The notes under the pieces: generated by a model
Databases searched by the model: none
Seen by the model: the letters and a program-made list of their open reading frames with translations, nothing else
What the model was told of the DNA's origin: nothing
Assembly: GCF_000224145.3 (NCBI RefSeq)
Contig: NC_020172.2
Coordinates: 4,555,961 to 4,619,960, forward strand
DNA from: Ciona intestinalis
Lineage: Eukaryota; Chordata; Ascidiacea; Phlebobranchia; Cionidae
Length of the DNA: 64,000 nucleotides
Direction: 5' to 3'
Part shown: in pieces, positions 37,241 to 49,000 of the stretch
Layout of the letters: each line of letters opens with the position of its first letter
Numbering within the stretch: the stretch's first letter is position 1
Position numbers and translations under genes: made by a program

Positions 37241-37412
37241 TATATATATTATGATCTGTTTCATAAATTTAAATGTTTAATTTTTTCCCAGAGCATATAA
37301 AAAGTTGTATAAAATAATTGATTTTTAATAAACTGTTATGGTAAATTCATAATATAGAATTTTAATGTCTTGGAAAATATTTGGTGATCCGATTTCTCAA
37401 TAGTGACCGAAA

Positions 37413-39316
37413 ATGGACGGGGATAACCAAATCTTCCCGAATCTGCATCCATCTTGTAGCAGTGACACTTCAGTTGTTTCACCTGCTTCTACTTCAGCTG
37501 TTGTGCCTACTGGGGATGGACGGATGTACCGATGTGAATCACATGAAGAATCTGTACTTAAAGGACTTAGCGATCTGAGGAAATGCACTTCACTATGCGA
37601 TGTACATTTAATTGTGGAGGGTGAGAAGTTCAGTGCTCACCGCTCAGTTCTTGCTTCTTGCAGTCCTTATTTTAGATCAATGTTTACCTCAGAAATGAAG
37701 GAACAGAACCAAGACACCATTGAACTGCATGGTTTCAGTGCTATTGGCTTAAGAGCTGTTCTGGATTTCATTTACTCTTCAACTGTGTATCTTACCGTAC
37801 AGAACATGCAGGACATCTTATCTGCTGCAAACCATCTCCAGATTCTTTCTGTAGTAAAGTTCTGCTGTGAATTCCTGCAATCTGAAATCTCTGCTCAAAA
37901 CTGTGTTGATATCAGCAAAATCGCAAAGTTTTTCAACCTCACAGATGTGGATGACTGTGTGAGAGGCTTTATACTTGCCAATTTTACACAGTTTGTTCGG
38001 ACCGATGAATTTTTGAGGCTATCTGAGGCTGATGTATGTGCGTTGTTATCAAGCAACAATATTCGAGGCCACTCGGAGCTCGAATTGTTTGAAGCAGCAA
38101 ACAGATGGCTTCTGCATGATACATCAAGATTCAGTTCAGTATTTCCAGTGATGCAGCACATTAGATTTCCCCTCATATCCCCAGATGATCTTGATGAGAA
38201 AGTGCAGTCTGTGCATTACATGCAAACCGACCCAGACTGTATGCGACTGCTGTTCGAAGCAACCAAATATCACATGCTGCCACATAAACAACCATTGGTG
38301 CAATCCTCCCGCATGCAAGTGAGGTCTATTATGCCTTGTCTTGTTGCCATTGGTGGGAAAGAGTCAACGAACCATGTGTCAAAAGAGGTTCAGTTGTTCA
38401 ATAAAGAAGCAAGTCAGTGGTTGCATCTGGGAGAGATGGATTTACCAGCATATTGCCACTGTGTTGCTGTTTTAATGACTTCCTGTATGTTGTTGGTGGA
38501 CAGGAAATGTTTGATAATAATGGAAGCACAGCGATGTCCAATGTTTACAGATACGACCCACGCTTCAACCGGTGGTTGAAGATGAAAAACATGTTGGAAA
38601 CAAGAACAGATTTCCATGTTAGCGCTATTGATGGATTCCTATATGCCATCGCAGGGAGAAATCACACCGGCCCATTAAGTTCTGCAGAGAGATATAGGGT
38701 GGATCGGGATAAATGGGAACCAATTGCTGAGCTCCCACATGCAGTGTGTGCGCATTCTGGTGCTCCATGTGCAGGGAAGATGTACATTGCTGGTGGATTC
38801 GCCTCTGATGGATTCCAGCGCGTAGTTTACTGCTATCACCCTGAAGAAAACAAGTGGGAGCCAAAACCGAAACTAAAAACAGAGCGCGGCCTTCACTGTA
38901 TGGTGGATTACAAGCTAAGGCTCTACTGTATTGGTGGAAACAACAAGACAAACGGGGCACGAAGAGATGTTCTGAGCACTGAGATGTATGACCTTAACTC
39001 TGACCAGTGGACAGAAGTTGCGCCTCTCTTTGCTGGGCAAAGTGAAGCTGGAGCAGCAGTTGTTGATGGTAAAATATATGTGGTTGGTGGCCACACATGG
39101 AGAGAAAGAAAAGATGTGAGAACCGTTGCTTGCTATGATCCAGAACGTGATACTTGGGAGAAAGCAACTGACTTTCCTGAACCACTTACCAGTGTTTCAT
39201 GTTGTGCTCTGAGAATCCCAGCCACTCTATTGTCAGAGTTACCACCTCAACAGCCACGTAGGTTGAACAACAGCAACGACAACATTCAAGCAGAGGATGA
39301 TATTGACATGAGCTGA
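37413..39316 (+). CDS. Kelch-like protein (BTB-BACK-Kelch), intronless, one frameshift
   Basis: Kelch-like proteins are substrate adaptors for CUL3 ubiquitin ligases. The gene has no introns and would encode about 634 residues. The BTB domain covers residues ~60-170 (LCDVHLIVEGEKFSAHRSVL, SCSPYFRSMFTSEM). BACK follows (~175-275; LSEADVCALLSSNNI, ELELFEAANRWL). Then come kelch blades with GG pairs and a spaced Trp (LYVVGGQEMF, GKMYIAGGFASDGF, LRLYCIGGNN, GKIYVVGGHTW). The kelch part most resembles KLHL9/13-type proteins, but the subfamily is uncertain. The frame changes once inside the T run at about 38470-38473: upstream ends HCVAVL, downstream resumes NDFLYVVGG. One extra T would join them. 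Reading is otherwise clean on both sides, so I think this is a sequencing error or an allele rather than an old pseudogene. It is transcribed away from the ASXL gene. Confidence 0.88.
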
Positions 39317-39589
39317 ATATTGCTCCATTTGCTCACATGGAAGAAAATGCCAAAGATGACTTGAATCTTTATCATATTGATTTTACAACCCATAAACTTA
39401 GATGGTGAAGTTTAACTCCCAAACCGAAAGTTTGGAAGTTGTTATTAGCTTTACAAGTTATAAACTGTGATCGTAACCTAACTTTGCATAAGCAATCACT
39501 TTACTTGTTTTGTTGCTTCATGTATTTTCATATCTCTTATTTGACAAACCAATATTTAAGAATCTTTTATAAAAGACTTAAGTAACAGT

Positions 39590-39735
39590 GTATATGTTGT
39601 ATACTTGTATTTTGACCCTTTCGGCAAATATTTTGGCTAGCACACATTTTAACGCCCCATTTAGGTCCTCTTTATCAGAGGGAACAACATTTTTGTGCCA
39701 GAAGAGCTAAAATACAAGTATAGTATGCCTGGCAG
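39590..39735. repeat. inverted repeat in Kelch 3' flank
   Basis: 'tatacttgtattttgaccc' at the left is matched by 'agctaaaatacaagtata' at the right. It ends with 'tatgcctggcagcaac', which links it to MITE-C. Confidence 0.5.
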
Positions 39736-39913
39736 CAACAATATATAAAGGTTTGTTAGTTATCTCCGATTCACTCCGAATATTTAATTTTACCTGTTTA
39801 GTTGCTGTCATATCATGGGTTCATTTAACTTTCAATGCATCGAAGTTATTTCTATACCAGTGTGGTATGCTATGGAATGAGAATTAACAATAGTACTGTG
39901 GGATTTATATATA

Positions 39914-40094
39914 TAGTAGGGTTGGATGGACCTTTAACACGTAACATCAAAATATTCTGATTTTGTTTTAAACAATCAACAACGGTTTATGGAAGTCGTG
40001 AGGATACCGTTTTTTTAATTTTTTTAATGTTCTTTGCTACCAAAAGGATTGACAAAATAGAATAAAAAAGTGTCCCATCTTCCCCCACCCTACT
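39914..40094. repeat. MITE-A copy in Kelch 3' flank
   Basis: Left end 'tagtagggttggatggacct', internal 'tttaaacaatcaacaacgg', right end 'aaagtgtcccatcttccccc'. Confidence 0.8.
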
Positions 40095-41584
40095 ATATAT
40101 ATAAAGGATAGGTCAATAATAACTTCTTATTTGTGGCACTTGTGAAGGTTGTAGTTAGTAGTGGGAAAGTGATGAAAATCTGTCAAGTTAAACCTGTGTA
40201 GTATTTGTTATTCAATAACAACATTGCGATAATTTTAAACGTCTTTTTTCAATAACTTTTGGTGTATTTCCAGTATATATTATAACAATAAAACAAGTGT
40301 GTTGTGAATGCACTTACACAGCTAACAGGTGGCCGAATAATAATGGTGTCGTGTCTATACAAGGTATCATTTCAATCCCATCTTTTCAGATATTTAGTTA
40401 ATCCCTCAGACCCTCACATTAAGACTAATTTTATTCTGCTGCAGGCGATTTATTTAACTTCATTGCTTTTGATGCGGTGTAATTCTGAAACATTTCATTA
40501 CATGTGAAGTGTGTAAAAAGCAAATCTCTACTTTTTGCTGGTTTGGTCTTTTTAAAGCAACTCAAAATAATCCTGTTTTTGTTGTTCTTGTTCCACATTA
40601 TTTGTTGCCTTACATATAAAATCTACATATGTTTCATTTTTTATTATATCTGCTGACAAAGAAGGTTGAAATGTTTCTTACACAACAAGCTATGTAATAT
40701 GACCATTTACTTTGTAGAGAATACATAAATCAAATATAATAATATAAAGATTAACATAACTTCCACGTTTATAAAGTGATTCCTTTTATCTTTCAAATTT
40801 TTTTATAAAAATGAAAGACTTCTTTTCCTAACATATGATATGCTGCACAGATTATTTGTATGACCTTGTTTTTGCGTGGTCGATCTAATATTGTTTGTTT
40901 ATGTTTCTCACACTTCAGACCTGTAGTTGAAAGTTGCTAATAAATTATGTCACTTATCATTTGTGGAACTGTGACCCCTTTATATTATTCACAACAGATG
41001 CTTCTTGTGTTTTGTTCAATATTTAAGGATGTGAAATCAGTTATTTAATCAATAATGTAATAAATTTATATCAATATGGATTATTCCACACCTTATTTAT
41101 CTTATAGGATTAATAAACCTAATTATTTTTTGAGTTCACTAAGTTTGGATGTAGCAATACACACTTTTAATTAACTGGACAAATAAAAAGTTTTAAACCT
41201 TTAAAATACCAATTAAGCTACTAATTCGCTAGTCAGTCATCTTGGGGGAATTGCTTGTAAAAAAACAACTGATAGGCCCAAGCATTATTTTGAAATGGTT
41301 TCTTATCGCACTCCTCCATTTCTCTTATTGTAAATTGAAACTAAAAGGCTATAAAACCCAAGTTACCGCCTAACAGTTTTGTATGTACACTGGTGCAACA
41401 ACAGGTGTCATGTTTATGTAGGTTCATATCCTGAAAATACGGAAGTAAATGAAGATATTCATATGATAGCTTGGCAATTAATATGCGGTTAATAAAGGGG
41501 TAGCATAGGTAAGTAATTGGCACAAACCACATAAACGATCCTGTATTACATAATAGGCTACATACATAATTTTTAATTATATAT

Positions 41585-41692
41585 TCGAAAACAATAACAA
41601 AGATCGTGTTATTTGAAAAACGAAGAGAAGGGAATCAACAGGAAAATAACAGTCGTTTAAATACGCTATGGATAAAAAGTGTGTAAATTGAA
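41585..41692. repeat. repeat D copy
   Basis: Contains 'agaagggaatcaacaggaaa', 'ataacagtcgtttaaatacg' and 'ctatggataaaaagtgtg', matching the copies near 8036, 12478 and 15135. Confidence 0.5.
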
Positions 41693-42963
41693 AAGCTTGG
41701 CTGTTGCATCCAAAGTATTACCATTACCAGTATGTTGAATGAAATGATTTGAATATAAAAATAACCATTGGTTTGTGGTTGTATTGATCTTACATAAGTA
41801 ACCAATTGAATCAATACGAACAAAGCAACCGTCTCGCCAAATCTATAACAGGTGTCTCGTACTGTAATGCTTAACCATGAGATTATAATTTGTTACCGCG
41901 AGACGTCGCCATTGAGGCCATACTCTTCTCCCACAATATTGGTTTTAACTTTTACCTCAAGTTAGCGAAAGTCGTATTTTTCCAAGATTGCAATTACATG
42001 GTTTAAAGGTCTTTAGGTTAAAAAATACTGAGTTTTGTACTGGCCAAGTGAATTTGTAAAATACGCTATTTTCGGTTACATTTGACTGAAAACTAATGCT
42101 AACAAACGGGAAAAGTTACTGAAATTTTCTTGCAAGAAAATAAATATTTAAAATTTCACGTTTTAAATGTGAAATTTTATAAAGCCAAAGCGCTGGTTGT
42201 AAATAATCGATAAAAAGTTTTGTGGTTATGTGGCCAAAAACAGTTATGTAGCCGTGTTAATTATCGGGCTTAAGAGGATAACGTGCGTAGGTATAGAATC
42301 TACAGATCGTAATTACCTGTGTTACCATTTCCGCACTATGTCTGCCGTGTTCTCGTTTTCGGTTAAATGGTCGAAAATTCATGCTTGGATGCTAATGACG
42401 TTAACTCCCGTGAGAAGAATTTTGTAGAACCGCAAACTCGTCGTCGCATCTTTTCCGTAATTTCTAATTTTAGCGCCGACCTTTTGTAAAGTGGCCGCAC
42501 ATTTAACATGTAGATCCTGGCTAGCGTTAAAGCCGAGATAAGTGGCCACCTGCTAATGGTTTCCGTTGTCAAACCTTGGTGTAAAGAGCGGAGAGATTCC
42601 AGACCAAGACACGCCAAAGCGCTTTTATGGCAATTGTGAGCAACCTTGTCCGTCGAGATACTTCGCATAAGCACGCGACTTATAAGCTCGCTGAAAGATA
42701 CCTGGTTAGTTTCTGATTCAAGTAAAGCTAGCAGGCTGTACAGTGGTATTCACTTACGCTGAAGTATTTGTAGTATACCGCAGTATAAGAGGAATTTATG
42801 CCAATATAATAGTTCTTTGGGTTGGAAATAATTTATAAAATTATCGATTCAGAAATGAGTTTTGTTTGGGGTAGAATTATTAATTAAAACAGCCATGCGT
42901 GCCACTTTTACCCGTAAAACAAGACGCCGGTTAAACTTATTTTATATCAGACGAAAACGAGCG

Positions 42964-42970
42964 TATAAAA
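42964..42970 (+). promoter_or_regulatory. TATA box of the CUB-NTR gene
   Basis: A perfect TATAAAA, 38 bp before the start codon and set in locally GC-richer sequence. It implies a very short 5' UTR or a trans-spliced leader. Confidence 0.6.
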
Positions 42971-43001
42971 GACGCGACCCGCATGTTTTAAGTAGGATAA
43001 C

Positions 43002-46000
43002 ATGTTGACTTTATTCCTGTTAACCTGCGGCGCTCTGCTAGTTGTTGGCCAAGATGATACACAGGGAAGGTAAAGTTATTAATATGATTAGTTGTCTGTA
43101 AATTCTATTTGATGTGGGTGAGGTCCTAATCAGGGATCTGGGCTAGATTTTGCATATTACCCAAAATTAATGGTCTTAAGATAATTACTAATTTATCACC
43201 TTTTCAGTGTCCATAGTGGATGTAATGAGACGATATCAGAAGGCCAGGGCGTGATCACCTCGTCCAACTTTCCAGAACTCTACAGTCCGAACACTAACTG
43301 CTATTGGCAGATAAGGGTCGAACCAGACAGAACAGCCGTTGTTGAGTTCACGTAAGTTTTTCCTTAAAAATTTTGTCTAAAATTGGTTTACTAATTCTAA
43401 GAAAGTCAATTGCTGTAGGCGCAAAGATAGAACGCAATTTGTAAGATTGATACCGTTAGCACATAATATCTCATATAAAATTAACAACGCTCTCATAATT
43501 CGGAGGCTATACGAGTATATATTCTTTACTCTTTGGATGTTCTTTGTTTAGTACAGATGTTAAACTTTGTTTAGTGTAAAGATAAAGGAGAAAAAAATCG
43601 TGTACCATCTTACCCCACCCTACTGTATATTGGTAACGCCTATTTGTCTCATGACTCACATGGTATAGTAAATCTTGTATACACTAAATATCTACAACAT
43701 TCCCGTTCCCAGATATTTTAACGTGGAGAACAGCGCAAACTGCGGTTACGACAGCGTACAAGTCTATAATGGCCCTACAGTTACCCACCCGAAGCTGGGA
43801 ACTTTTTGCGGCCCGTTTCGTCCGAACCGAGTGTTGTCCACATCCAATCAAATACTTCTGACGTTCAAAAGCGATGAGAGCACGCAGAAAACTGGATTCG
43901 TGGCTTTGTTTTATTCAATACAGCTACAAAGAGCGGGTACGTTCATTCACATATTATGATATGTTGTAGCAATATATTTAGGTTTGAATAGGGAAATTGA
44001 CCAATTGGGATGTGAAATTAGATTCCTATATGCAGCGTATTATAACTTCCGTAAACTGTCCACATGTAAAACGAACCTTTCGTTTTTAACTTATATATAA
44101 TAGGGTGGGGAAAGTTGGGACACATTTTAACTCTATTTTCTCGTCCAATGTGGTAGTAAACAAGGAACTTCTATAAAACTATATGCTCAAGACACCCATA
44201 GACCATTGTTAACTGTTTAAAACACGATCAGGATATTCGGATATTATGCGCCGAAGGTGTCCCATCTTCTCCATTGTACTATATATATTTAAAATATTTT
44301 ATACTATATAGTAAAACGTAAAATGTAATTAATAAAGCTGTATCTCTAGACTATGCATCCCCACCCGTGGTAAAACGGACACCTATGATATAACAACTGT
44401 CGTTTTCGGCCACGCGAGGATAAAGCAAATTTCATTCATTCATTGCATTCATTCTACAATATTAACCCAACCATACCACCTTATAGAACCAAACTCTTGC
44501 GGCGGATTGCTCACAGAAGACGAGGGCGGCTTCCACAGCGTCAACTTTCCTAAGTCTAATTACCCAAACGGTATGACATGCGTATGGCATATACGGACTT
44601 CACCGGATCGAAGAGTCGTCCTACGTTTCGGTAAAATGACGTTGGAAAGTTCAGAGAACTGTAGGTTCGACGCTGTGACTGTGGTTGGGGGATCAACCGA
44701 TGCTGACGGTTCCAGGTCTGTACAATATATATAATAGGATGACCTCTGCTGGGGTATAATGGGATACCGTTAGCACCAAAACCCACATTTCATGACCGTG
44801 TTTTAAAGCAAATATCAACGCTATTTCAGAGACGCTGGGCTACGGTTTTATAATTATGAAAATCATCTTTGTCTACTACCAAATTGAACGAGAAAAGAGA
44901 ATAAAACAAGCTCCCATTTCATTTCACTCTACTATATATAGTTTTACATTTGTATTAGGAAACTTACGTTTATATCCTAGGGCATCGTTTTATCTTTTTC
45001 TGTATCAAATTTTCATCTTACGGTAAATCGCTTTGAGCCATCTTTCTGTATTGCAAACTAAATCCTACAAAGTTGAGAAAATTGCAAACCACATTCTACT
45101 CAAGCACCCAACCCGCTTATCGCGAAACTATTCCGTTTCAGATTCCTCGGGAGATTCTGTCAGCGGTCGGCAATTCCTGACGACATTGAGTCGCCTGGCA
45201 ACGAGATGTACGTCACGTTCTCTAGCGACTCCAGTGGCAATGAGATTGGGTTTGACGCCACGTATGCAACTAAAGTAGCTGGCGGTAGAAGCGTCACCCC
45301 GGTCACTACTGCGAGTGAGTTTGTTTATAAGTTAAACTACATTACTATGGGGTATAAGATGATGGGGTTGCAACATAATGTTACATATTTCCTGATCGTG
45401 TTTAATTCATTTATTTACTCACTAAAAGTTAACGTTAATTTTCTCACACAGGGCCTATAGTAGAAGAGAGAGTATGTCCCGACCTTCAAACCTTAACCTC
45501 GCCCGGCTCCATCACCAGTCCAGGATATAAAACAGTGGGGGGTTACCCTAACCTGATAAACTGCGGTTGGAGAATCGTCGCGCCGCGTGGGCATCGAATT
45601 CGGCTTCGTATTGTTAACTTCGAATTGGAGGCAGACAAGACGGGCGATTGTCTGTACGACTATGTCGTCATACACGACGGACGGTAAGTTGGTTATGACG
45701 TCATGGTAAATAAGTCTATAATGAATATTCGTCCTAACTTTAGTACTGTGGGGTAAGGTGGGACACCTTTAGCACATGATGGGACACCTTTGGCACATGA
45801 TATTCAAATTTCCTGATCTTGTTTTGAAAAATTAACAATGGTCTATGGGAGTCGTGAGGGTGCGGTTTTATAACTCCTTGTATGTTGTTTGTGTACTATT
45901 AAATTTCACGAGAAAACAGAATAAACAGGTGTCCCATCTTCCCCCACCCCACGTTACCATTTTAATACAGCGTAATATCGTAATATTTACTACTGAAAGA

Positions 46001-49000
46001 AAACAAAAAACACACTTTTATGTCATGGTCAAAACCAAAGCTAATATCATTGTTTCCCGACAGCTGGTTAAACATAGTCATTTATAAGATTAACAAGACA
46101 TATATTGTGAAACTAACTTAGGTTTCCTGGTTCAAGTTCCCTAAATACCGCCCACTCGTTTGTTGACGTTCNNNNNNNNNNNNNNNNNNNNNNNNNNNNN
46201 NNNNNNNNNNNNNNNNNNNNNNNNNNNNNNNNNNNNNNNNNNNNNNNNNNNNNNNNNNNNNNNNNNNNNNNNNNNNNNNNNNNNNNNNNNNNNNNNAGGC
46301 TATACGAGTATATATTCTTTACTCTTTGGATGTTCTTTGTTTAGTACAGATGTTAAACTTTGTTTAGTGTAAAGATAAAGGAGAAAAAAATCGTGTACCA
46401 TCTTACCCCACCCTACTGTATATTGGTAACGCCTATTTGTCTCATGACTCACATGGTATAGTAAATCTTGTATACACTAAATATCTACAACATTCCCGTT
46501 CCCAGATATTTTAACGTGGAGAACAGCGCAAACTGCGGTTACGACAGCGTACAAGTCTATAATGGCCCTACAGTTACCCACCCGAAGCTGGGAACTTTTT
46601 GCGGCCCGTTTCGTCCGAACCGAGTGTTGTCCACATCCAATCAAATACTTCTGACGTTCAAAAGCGATGAGAGCACGCAGAAAACTGGATTCGTGGCTTT
46701 GTTTTATTCAATACAGCTACAAAGAGCGGGTACGTTCATTCACATATTATGATATGTTGTAGCAATATATTTAGGTTTGAATAGGGAAATTGACCAATTG
46801 GGATGTGAAATTAGATTCCTATATGCAGCGTATTATAACTTCCGTAAACTGTCCACATGTAAAAGGAACCTTTCGTTTTTAACTTATACATAATAGGGTG
46901 GGGAAAGTTGGGACACATTTTAACTCTATTTTCTCGTCCAATGTGGTAGTAAACAAGGAACTTCTATAAAACTATATGCTCAAGACACCCATAGACCATT
47001 GTTAACTGTTTAAAACACGATCAGGATATTCGGATATTATGCGCCGAAGGTGTCCCATCTTCTCCATTCTACTATATTTAAAATATTTTATACTATATAG
47101 TACGCTATAGTCTAATTCTATAATGCACCACCCTACACAGCATATACTAAAGAGATATGGCTGTCTAATTCAAACGTAAAATGTAATTAATAAAGCTGTA
47201 TCTCTAGGCTATGCATCCCCACCCGTGGTAAAACGGACACCTATGATATAACAACTGTCGTTTTCGGGCACGCGAGGATAAAGCAAATTTCATTCATTCA
47301 TTGCATTCATTCTACAATATTAACCCAACCATACCACCTTATAGAACCAAACTCTTGCGGCGGATTGCTCACAGAAGACGAGGGCGGCTTCCACAGCGTC
47401 AACTTTCCGAAGTCTAATTACCCAAACGGTATGACATGCGTATGGCATATACGGACTTCACCGGATCGAAGAGTCGTCCTACGTTTCGGTAAAATGACGT
47501 TGGAAAGTTCAGAGAACTGTAGGTTCGACGCTGTGACTGTGGTTGGGGGATCAACCGATGCTGACGGTTCCAGGTCTGTACAATATATATAATAGGATGA
47601 CCTCTGCTGGGGTATAATGGGATACCGTTAGCACCAAAACCCACATTTCATGACCGTGTTTTAAAGCAAATATCAACGCTATTTCAGAGACGCGGGGCTA
47701 CGGTTTTATAATTATGAAAATCATCTTTGTCTACTACCAAATTGAACGAGAAAAGAGAATAAAACAAGCTCCCATTTCATTTCACTCTACTATATATAGT
47801 TTTACATTTGTATTAGGAAACTTACGTTTATATCCTAGGGCATCGTTTTATCTTTTTCTGTATCAAATTTTCATCTTACGGTAAATCGCTTTGAGCCATC
47901 TTTCTGTATTGCAAACTAAATCCTACAAAGTTGAGAAAATTGCAAACCACATTCTACTCAAGCACCCAACCCGCTTATCGCGAAACTATTCCGTTTCAGA
48001 TTCCTCGGGAGATTCTGTCAGCGGTCGGCAATTCCTGACGACATTGAGTCGCCTGGCAACGAGATGTACGTCACGTTCTCTAGCGACTCCAGTGGCAATG
48101 AGATTGGGTTTGACGCCACGTATGCAACTAAAGTAGCTGGCGGTAGAAGCGTCACCCCGGTCACTACTGCGAGTGAGTTTGTTTATAAGTTAAACTACAT
48201 TACTATGGGGTATAAGATGATGGGGTTGCAACATAATGTTACATATTTCCTGATCGTGTTTAATTCATTTATTTACTCACTAAAAGTTAACGTTAATTTT
48301 CTCACACAGGGCCTATAGTAGAAGAGAGAGTATGTCCCGACCTTCAAACCTTAACCTCGCCCGGCTCCATCACCAGTCCAGGATATAAAACAGTAGGGGG
48401 TTACCCTAACCTGATAAACTGCGGTTGGAGAATCGTCGCGCCGCGTGGGCATCGAATTCGGCTTCGTATTGTTAACTTCGAATTGGAGGCAGACAAGACG
48501 GGCGATTGTCTGTACGACTATGTCGTCATACACGACGGACGGTAAGTTGGTTATGACGTCATGGTAAATAAGTCTATAATGAATATTCGTCCTAACTTTA
48601 GTACTGTGGGGTAAGGTGGGACACCTTTAGCACATGATGGGACACCTTTGGCACATGATATTCAAATTTCCTGATCTTGTTTTGAAAAATTAACAATGGT
48701 CTATGGGAGTCGTGAGGGTGCGGTTTTATAACTCCTTGTATGTTGTTTGTGTACTATTAAATTTCACGAGAAAACAGAATAAACAGGTGTCCCATCTTCC
48801 CCCACCCCACGTTACCATTTTAATACAGCGTAATATCGTAATATTTACTACTGAAAGAAAACAAAAAACACACTTTTATGTCATGGTCAAAACCAAAGCT
48901 AATATCATTGTTTCCCGACAGCTGGTTAAACATAGTCATTTATAAGATTAACAAGACATACATTGTGAAACTAACTTAGGTTTCCTGGTTCAAGTTCCCT

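Larger units (their letters stand above)
39317..43001. other. long spacer after the Kelch gene
   Basis: Contains the Kelch 3' UTR (candidate AATAAA signals near 40287), a MITE-C-related inverted repeat at 39590-39735, a MITE-A (39914-40094), a repeat D copy (41585-41690) and, at 42200-42720, a segment visibly richer in G and C than its surroundings with no recognised gene. Its right end is the promoter of the CUB-NTR gene. Confidence 0.55.

Noticed and set aside
42363-42674. Possible 103-codon minus-strand gene
   Set aside because: No domain, no splice partners and no match to any family I recognise; listed only as an unexplained GC-richer segment.
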